Assembly: GCF_002211105.1 (NCBI RefSeq)
Contig: NZ_JPUA01000049.1
Location: forward strand, 219,689 to 283,688
Direction: 5' to 3'
Length of the DNA: 64,000 nucleotides
From: Halomonas campaniensis
GTDB taxonomy: Bacteria > Pseudomonadota > Gammaproteobacteria > Pseudomonadales > Halomonadaceae
The position numbers and the translations under genes are program-made. Of this stretch, positions 60,205-64,000 are shown piece by piece (position 1 is the first letter of the stretch; each line of letters starts with the position of its first letter). The notes beneath the pieces were generated by a model. That model saw only the letters and a list, made by a program, of their open reading frames with translations, did no database searches and was not told the origin of the DNA.

Positions 60205-61362
60205 GTGCCAGATGCCCGGCTTTCTCCCACCCAGTGGCTGCACCAGCTGCTTGATATTATGGTTGAGCAAAACGCTTCCGATTTGCTGATCTCCGTGGGT
60301 GCGCCGCCAAGCCTGAAAATGCCTGATGGGCTGGTGCCGTTAGGTCAGCAGTGCTTAACCCCCCATCAGGTCAACGAACTGGTCACCCATACGCTACCGG
60401 AAGGGCTGCGTGAGCGGTTTGCCCGCGAGCGTGAAGCAAATTTCGCGCTAAGCCGCGCGGGTAAAGGACGTTTTCGGGTCAGCGCGTTTCAGCAGCGCAA
60501 CCAGATGGCGATGGTGGTACGCAGCATCGCGATTGAAATTCCTCGCCTGGAGGCGCTGGGCGTGCCGGAGCAGTTGGCTGAATTAGCCCAGGCCAAGCGC
60601 GGGCTGGTTCTGGTGGTGGGGGGCACGGGAACCGGTAAGTCGACGACCCTGGCGGCGATGGTTCAGCAGCGCAACGAAACCGTCGGCGGCCATATTATCA
60701 GTATCGAAGACCCGATTGAGTACCTGCATCCCCATAAGCGCGCGATTGTGAATCAGCGTGAAGTAGGGATTGATACCGAGTCCTTTGAGGTGGCGCTTAA
60801 AAATACTCTGCGTCAGGCGCCGGATGTGATTCTGATTGGTGAAATCCGCACCCGGGAGACCATGGAGCACGCGCTGACGTTTGCCGAAACCGGGCACCTC
60901 TGCTTGGCCACGCTACACGCCAATAACGCCAATCAGGCGCTGGAGCGCATCATTCACTTCTTCCCCCATGAGCGTCATGAACAGATATGGATGGATCTGT
61001 CACTCAATCTGCGTGCGGTTGTCGCCCAGCAGTTGCTGCCCACGCTAGCGGGCGGGCGCCGTGCGGCCATTGAGATCATGCTGCAGTCGCCGCGTATCGC
61101 CGACCTGATTCGCAAAGGGGAGATAGCCGAGATTAAAGCAGCGATGGCCAAGTCCCGGGATGTCGGGATGCAAACCTTTGATCAGGCGCTGCATGACCTG
61201 CATCAGGCGGGGCATATTAGTCGAGAGGTTGCCATGGCCCACGCAGATTCGGCTAATGACTTGCGCATGCTGCTCAATTTCAGCGATGCCAAACAGCGCA
61301 ATCTTTCACTAGACGAGCAAGTGCCCAGTCATTTGGGGCTGCGCGATGGCGATGATTACTAA
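60205..61362 (+). CDS. pilU: Type IV pilus retraction ATPase PilU
   Basis: PilU is a PilT-dependent second retraction motor. From GTG 60205 (AAGGAG at 60193-60198, spacing 6) the product is 385 residues, close to P. aeruginosa PilU (382). An ATG at 60187, overlapping the pilT stop, would add six residues and has a poorer ribosome-binding site. Walker A GGTGTGKST near 142-150, EDPIEYLHPHKRAIVNQREVGI near 172, Walker B PDVILIGEIRTRETMEHALTFAETGHLCLATLHANN near 211. The C-terminal segment is longer than in PilT. Confidence 0.95.
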   Translation: MPDARLSPTQWLHQLLDIMVEQNASDLLISVGAPPSLKMPDGLVPLGQQCLTPHQVNELVTHTLPEGLRERFAREREANFALSRAGKGRFRVSAFQQRNQMAMVVRSIAIEIPRLEALGVPEQLAELAQAKRGLVLVVGGTGTGKSTTLAAMVQQRNETVGGHIISIEDPIEYLHPHKRAIVNQREVGIDTESFEVALKNTLRQAPDVILIGEIRTRETMEHALTFAETGHLCLATLHANNANQALERIIHFFPHERHEQIWMDLSLNLRAVVAQQLLPTLAGGRRAAIEIMLQSPRIADLIRKGEIAEIKAAMAKSRDVGMQTFDQALHDLHQAGHISREVAMAHADSANDLRMLLNFSDAKQRNLSLDEQVPSHLGLRDGDDY

Positions 61363-61387
61363 AATTGGCTTGGCTTAGCCTAATTAG

Positions 61388-61429
61388 TTACTCAGCATAA
61401 ATTACTCAACATAAACTATGCAGCATAAA
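61388..61429 (-). repeat. Three tandem 14-bp units carrying the anmK stop
   Basis: On the minus strand, TTTATGCTGCATAG (end of anmK, 61416-61429), TTTATGTTGAGTAA (61402-61415) and TTTATGCTGAGTAA (61388-61401). Each ends in a stop codon. The copies lie between anmK and pilU, which converge. Confidence 0.85.
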
Positions 61430-62555
61430 TGCCGCCAAGCACCCGCGCCCCCTGCGCGCCGGTGACCGAGGGCAGATTGCCGGGTAGGTGGTGCAGGCGC
61501 TGGTGAGCCAGCCAGGCAAAGGCGCCGGCTTCAATCCAATCTTCAGGCCAGCCGTACGCCGATGGCGAAGTGAGCGTGGCGCGAGGGATGTGATGGGCAA
61601 GGCGCTGCATTAAGTAGCCGTTGTGAGCGCCGCCGCCAGCGGTGATCAGCGTTAGTGAACCGTCACTGATCTGCAGTTGTTCAATGCCTTGAGCAACACT
61701 GACGGCAGTGAGTTCGGCCAACGTCGCCTGTACATTGGCCGCGGTTTCCTGCCCGCTGAGGTGTTGTTGTAGCCACTCCAGGTGGAATAACTCACGCCCT
61801 GTGCTTCTCGGCGGAGGTTGCTGGAAAAAAGGTTCTGATAACAATCGAGCTAATAGCGCTTCATCTATCTTGCCGCTAGCGGCCCAGTCGCCGTCCTGAT
61901 CAAAGCGACCGCCTTGATGTAGCGAGAACCAGCCATCCAATAAAACATTGGCGGGCCCGGTATCAAAACCAATCACTGGGTCGGTCGGTTGACTGGAAAG
62001 CCAGGTCAGATTGGCGAAGCCGCCTAGATTAAGCACCAGCTGATGCGCGTCTGATCGTCCAAATAGCGCCTGATGAAACGCCGGAGCCAGCGGTGCGGCT
62101 TGACCACCAGCGGCTAAGTCGCGGCGGCGGAAATCAGCAACGACCGTACAGCCGGTGAGTTCTGCCAGCAAACTAGGGTTATCCAACTGAAGCGTATAGG
62201 CCGGGCCGCCGTTGTGGCCTTTAGGGGCGTGCTCGATAGTCTGGCCGTGGCTGCCGATGGCGCTGATCTGCTCCAGTTCTACTGAGAGCGGTGCCAGTAG
62301 CTGCTTTACTGCTTGGGCCTGGCATTGGCAGAACGCGTGCTCTGCTGCTGCTAGCTGGGCAAAACTCACCTGTTCCGCATGACACAGCGTGAGCAGTAGG
62401 CGATGTAACTCATCCGGCATCGGTTCGGCGTGGGTCGCCAACAGGCGAGGTGGTGAAGCATTGTCGATGGCGATAAGTGCCGCATCGATACCATCCAGGC
62501 TAGTGCCGGACATCAGGCCAATATAGTAAAGCGGCGAAGCGGTAGGCGTTTTCAT
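61416..62555 (-). CDS. anmK: Anhydro-N-acetylmuramic acid kinase AnmK
   Basis: AnmK phosphorylates 1,6-anhydro-MurNAc released by cell-wall recycling. From MKTPTASPLYYIGLMSGTSLDGIDAAL the product is 379 residues (family about 370). GTSLDGID holds the phosphate-binding loop and a catalytic Asp; further motifs are GSHGQTIEH, NLGGFANLTWL, GFDTGPANVLLD and AGGGAHNGYLM. The frame remains open another 27 codons upstream, but that reads through repeats of GCTAA type and is not conserved. Its last 14 bp are duplicated downstream. tyrS is divergent. Confidence 0.94.
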   Translation of the reverse strand: MKTPTASPLYYIGLMSGTSLDGIDAALIAIDNASPPRLLATHAEPMPDELHRLLLTLCHAEQVSFAQLAAAEHAFCQCQAQAVKQLLAPLSVELEQISAIGSHGQTIEHAPKGHNGGPAYTLQLDNPSLLAELTGCTVVADFRRRDLAAGGQAAPLAPAFHQALFGRSDAHQLVLNLGGFANLTWLSSQPTDPVIGFDTGPANVLLDGWFSLHQGGRFDQDGDWAASGKIDEALLARLLSEPFFQQPPPRSTGRELFHLEWLQQHLSGQETAANVQATLAELTAVSVAQGIEQLQISDGSLTLITAGGGAHNGYLMQRLAHHIPRATLTSPSAYGWPEDWIEAGAFAWLAHQRLHHLPGNLPSVTGAQGARVLGGIYAA

Positions 62556-62694
62556 AAGCGAACTCGTACAAAGCGGGGCTAAAGCTAAGCTAAGGCTAAA
62601 CCAGGGCTCAACCAAGGCGAACGGGCATGGTAACATCGTCGGCTATTTATCACCTGAGCCCGGTATGGGCGGTTCTTTATAGTGGAGAGAGGCA

Positions 62695-63894
62695 ATGAGT
62701 GATGTGGATCAGGCTTTAGCGCTGCTGTCGCGGGGTACGCACGAAATCCTGGTAGAGGATGAGTTAAAAAAGAAGCTGGCTTCAGGCCGCAAACTGCGTA
62801 TCAAAGCGGGTTTTGATCCTACGGCCCCAGACTTGCACCTGGGGCACAGCGTGTTGCTGACCAAAATGCGCCAGTTCCAGGACTTGGGGCACACGGTTAT
62901 CTTTTTGATCGGTGACTTTACCGGGCGTATTGGAGACCCTACCGGTAAGAACGTGACGCGCAAACCGCTCACCGAAGAGGACGTGAAAGCTAACGCCGAA
63001 ACTTATAAAGAGCAGGTGTTTAAAATTCTCGACCCTGAAAAGACCGAGGTGCGCTTTAACGCCGAATGGTTTGGCGAGCTCTCCGCTGCCAAAATGATTG
63101 AGCTGGCGGCCCAAAGCACCGTTGCCCGTATGCTGGAACGGGATGACTTTGAAAAGCGCTATAAAGCCAATCAATCCATTGCGATCCACGAATTTCTCTA
63201 CCCTCTGGTACAAGGCTATGACTCGGTAGCCCTTGAAGCGGATGTGGAGCTGGGCGGCACCGACCAGAAGTTCAACCTGCTGATGGGGCGGGAGATTCAA
63301 AAGCACTTCGGCCAGGAGCCCCAGGTGGTCATCACCATGCCGCTGTTGGAAGGGTTGGACGGCGTGCAGAAGATGTCGAAGTCGCTAGGCAACTACATTG
63401 GTGTCGATGAAGCGCCGGGTTCCATGTTCAACAAGTTGGTCTCCATGCCGGATAGCTTAATGTGGCGCTATTTTGAGCTGCTCTCTTTGAAATCGAACGA
63501 AGAGATTGACGCGCTCAAGCAGAGCGTTGAGCAGGGCGCGAACCCGCGGGATATCAAAATGGAGCTGGCCCGTGAGCTAATTGCCCGCTACCACGGCGAT
63601 GAAGCAGCCGCCAATGCGCACAAGTCTGCGGGTAATCAACTGGCCGATGGCGAACTTCCGGAAGACCTGCCCGAAGTCACGGTCGATTTCGAAGGCAGCG
63701 AGCAAGCGCCCATTGCGGCAGTGCTCAATCGAGCTGAGCTTGCGAACAACAGCGCCCAGGCCAAAGATATGCTGGGTAATGGCCGGGTCAAAGTCGACGG
63801 CGACGTCGTTGCCAAAGACACCATGCTGGCGACAGGTAAGAGCTACGTTATCCAAGCGGGTAAGAAACGTTACGCCCGTGTGACGCTTATTTGA
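62695..63894 (+). CDS. tyrS: Tyrosyl-tRNA synthetase TyrS
   Basis: TyrS charges tRNA-Tyr. The 399-residue class I synthetase has HLGH (48-51) in APDLHLGHSVLLTKM, the tyrosine/tRNA region YPLVQGYDSVALEADVELGGTDQKFNLLMGR near 166-196, the KMSKS loop near 226-230, and a C-terminal S4 RNA-binding domain (about 335-399). The sequence is of the TyrZ-like clade seen in Pseudomonas, rather than E. coli TyrS. GGAGAGAGG precedes the ATG. Divergent from anmK. Confidence 0.96.
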   Translation: MSDVDQALALLSRGTHEILVEDELKKKLASGRKLRIKAGFDPTAPDLHLGHSVLLTKMRQFQDLGHTVIFLIGDFTGRIGDPTGKNVTRKPLTEEDVKANAETYKEQVFKILDPEKTEVRFNAEWFGELSAAKMIELAAQSTVARMLERDDFEKRYKANQSIAIHEFLYPLVQGYDSVALEADVELGGTDQKFNLLMGREIQKHFGQEPQVVITMPLLEGLDGVQKMSKSLGNYIGVDEAPGSMFNKLVSMPDSLMWRYFELLSLKSNEEIDALKQSVEQGANPRDIKMELARELIARYHGDEAAANAHKSAGNQLADGELPEDLPEVTVDFEGSEQAPIAAVLNRAELANNSAQAKDMLGNGRVKVDGDVVAKDTMLATGKSYVIQAGKKRYARVTLI

Positions 63895-63913
63895 ATTTTC
63901 TGTCAAAAAGCTC

Positions 63914-63959
63914 TTGCCAACCCGGCAGCGAATCCGTAAAGTACGCATCCGCTGCCGGG
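63914..63959 (+). promoter_or_regulatory. Candidate strong promoter at the right edge with an overlapping dyad
   Basis: TTGCCA (63914-63919), a 17-bp spacer and TAAAGT (63937-63942), followed by a GC-rich stretch. CCCGGCAGCG (63921-63930) and CGCTGCCGGG (63950-63959) are perfect 10-bp arms that flank the -10. In related genomes a stable-RNA operon often follows tyrS, so this may be an rRNA or tRNA promoter. The transcribed gene is outside the window. Confidence 0.4.
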
Positions 63960-64000
63960 GACGCCAAGCGTTACCAGCGGTACATAAGGTGTAAAAGCCT

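Overview
The window is a dense stretch of housekeeping chromosome from a gammaproteobacterium, most likely Halomonas or a close relative (Halomonadaceae). This rests on gene order and protein style, not on a database match. Several neighbourhoods keep the Pseudomonas/Oceanospirillales order: smpB-ratA-rnfH-bamE-fur-recN-grpE-dnaK-dnaJ, dapB/carA-carB-greA-yhbY-rlmE-ftsH-folP-glmM-tpiA-secG, tRNA-Leu, tRNA-fMet, rimP-nusA-infB-rbfA-truB-rpsO-pnp, and dksA-gluQ-cbrX-cbrA-cbrB-[sRNA]-pcnB-folK-panB-panC-panD. Proteins are acidic and GC content is moderately high. No phage, IS element or CRISPR array was seen.

Layout. 1-8.4 kb: ribosome rescue (smpB), outer membrane assembly (bamE), iron control (fur), SOS recombination repair (recN) and the GrpE/DnaK/DnaJ chaperones, with two clear sigma-32 promoters and a LexA-type recN promoter. 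8.4-12.1 kb: an EamA transporter, a DUF2218 protein, dapB, and an orphan cytosine-5 DNA methyltransferase with a fused helix-turn-helix, sitting between dapB and carA. 12.1-17.4 kb: carAB-greA behind an attenuator-like leader. 17.5-34 kb: RNA, protein and cell-wall precursor genes, two tRNAs and the transcription/translation cluster, with a predicted pseudoknot before rpsO and a hairpin before pnp. 34-39.6 kb: an accessory segment with an MFS transporter, a LysR regulator and a partly decayed cluster (frameshifted aminotransferase, two hydrolases, a CoA-transferase stub, a 2H phosphoesterase). 39.7-45.3 kb: a thiolase and the pantothenate/folate/poly(A) genes. 45.3-52.2 kb: the CbrAB carbon/nitrogen two-component system with a candidate CrcZ-type Hfq-sequestering RNA. 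52.3-64 kb: an aminotransferase, sfsA, metXW, yggT-proC-yggS, pilTU, anmK and tyrS.

The most notable finds are: (1) a roughly 460-nt intergenic transcript candidate between cbrB and pcnB with seven AAnAAnAA motifs, a sigma-54 promoter and CbrB-like half-sites, i.e. a CrcZ-type RNA apparently outside Pseudomonadaceae; (2) short tandem repeats of 12-16 bp in many intergenic spacers, three of which (panD, panB, anmK) are duplications of the last 13-15 bp of the gene so that every copy carries a stop codon; (3) a strong intrinsic terminator directly before carA with no same-strand gene to terminate, plus a second hairpin that would mask the carA ribosome-binding site; (4) an H-type pseudoknot layout at the rpsO start; (5) an initiator tRNA with a U1-U72 mismatch.

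Starts were chosen from ribosome-binding sites and family N-termini. Several genes use GTG or TTG (carA, ftsH, rimP, truB, folK, pnp, pilU and the methyltransferase). All RNA structures were paired by eye and need folding and covariation tests.
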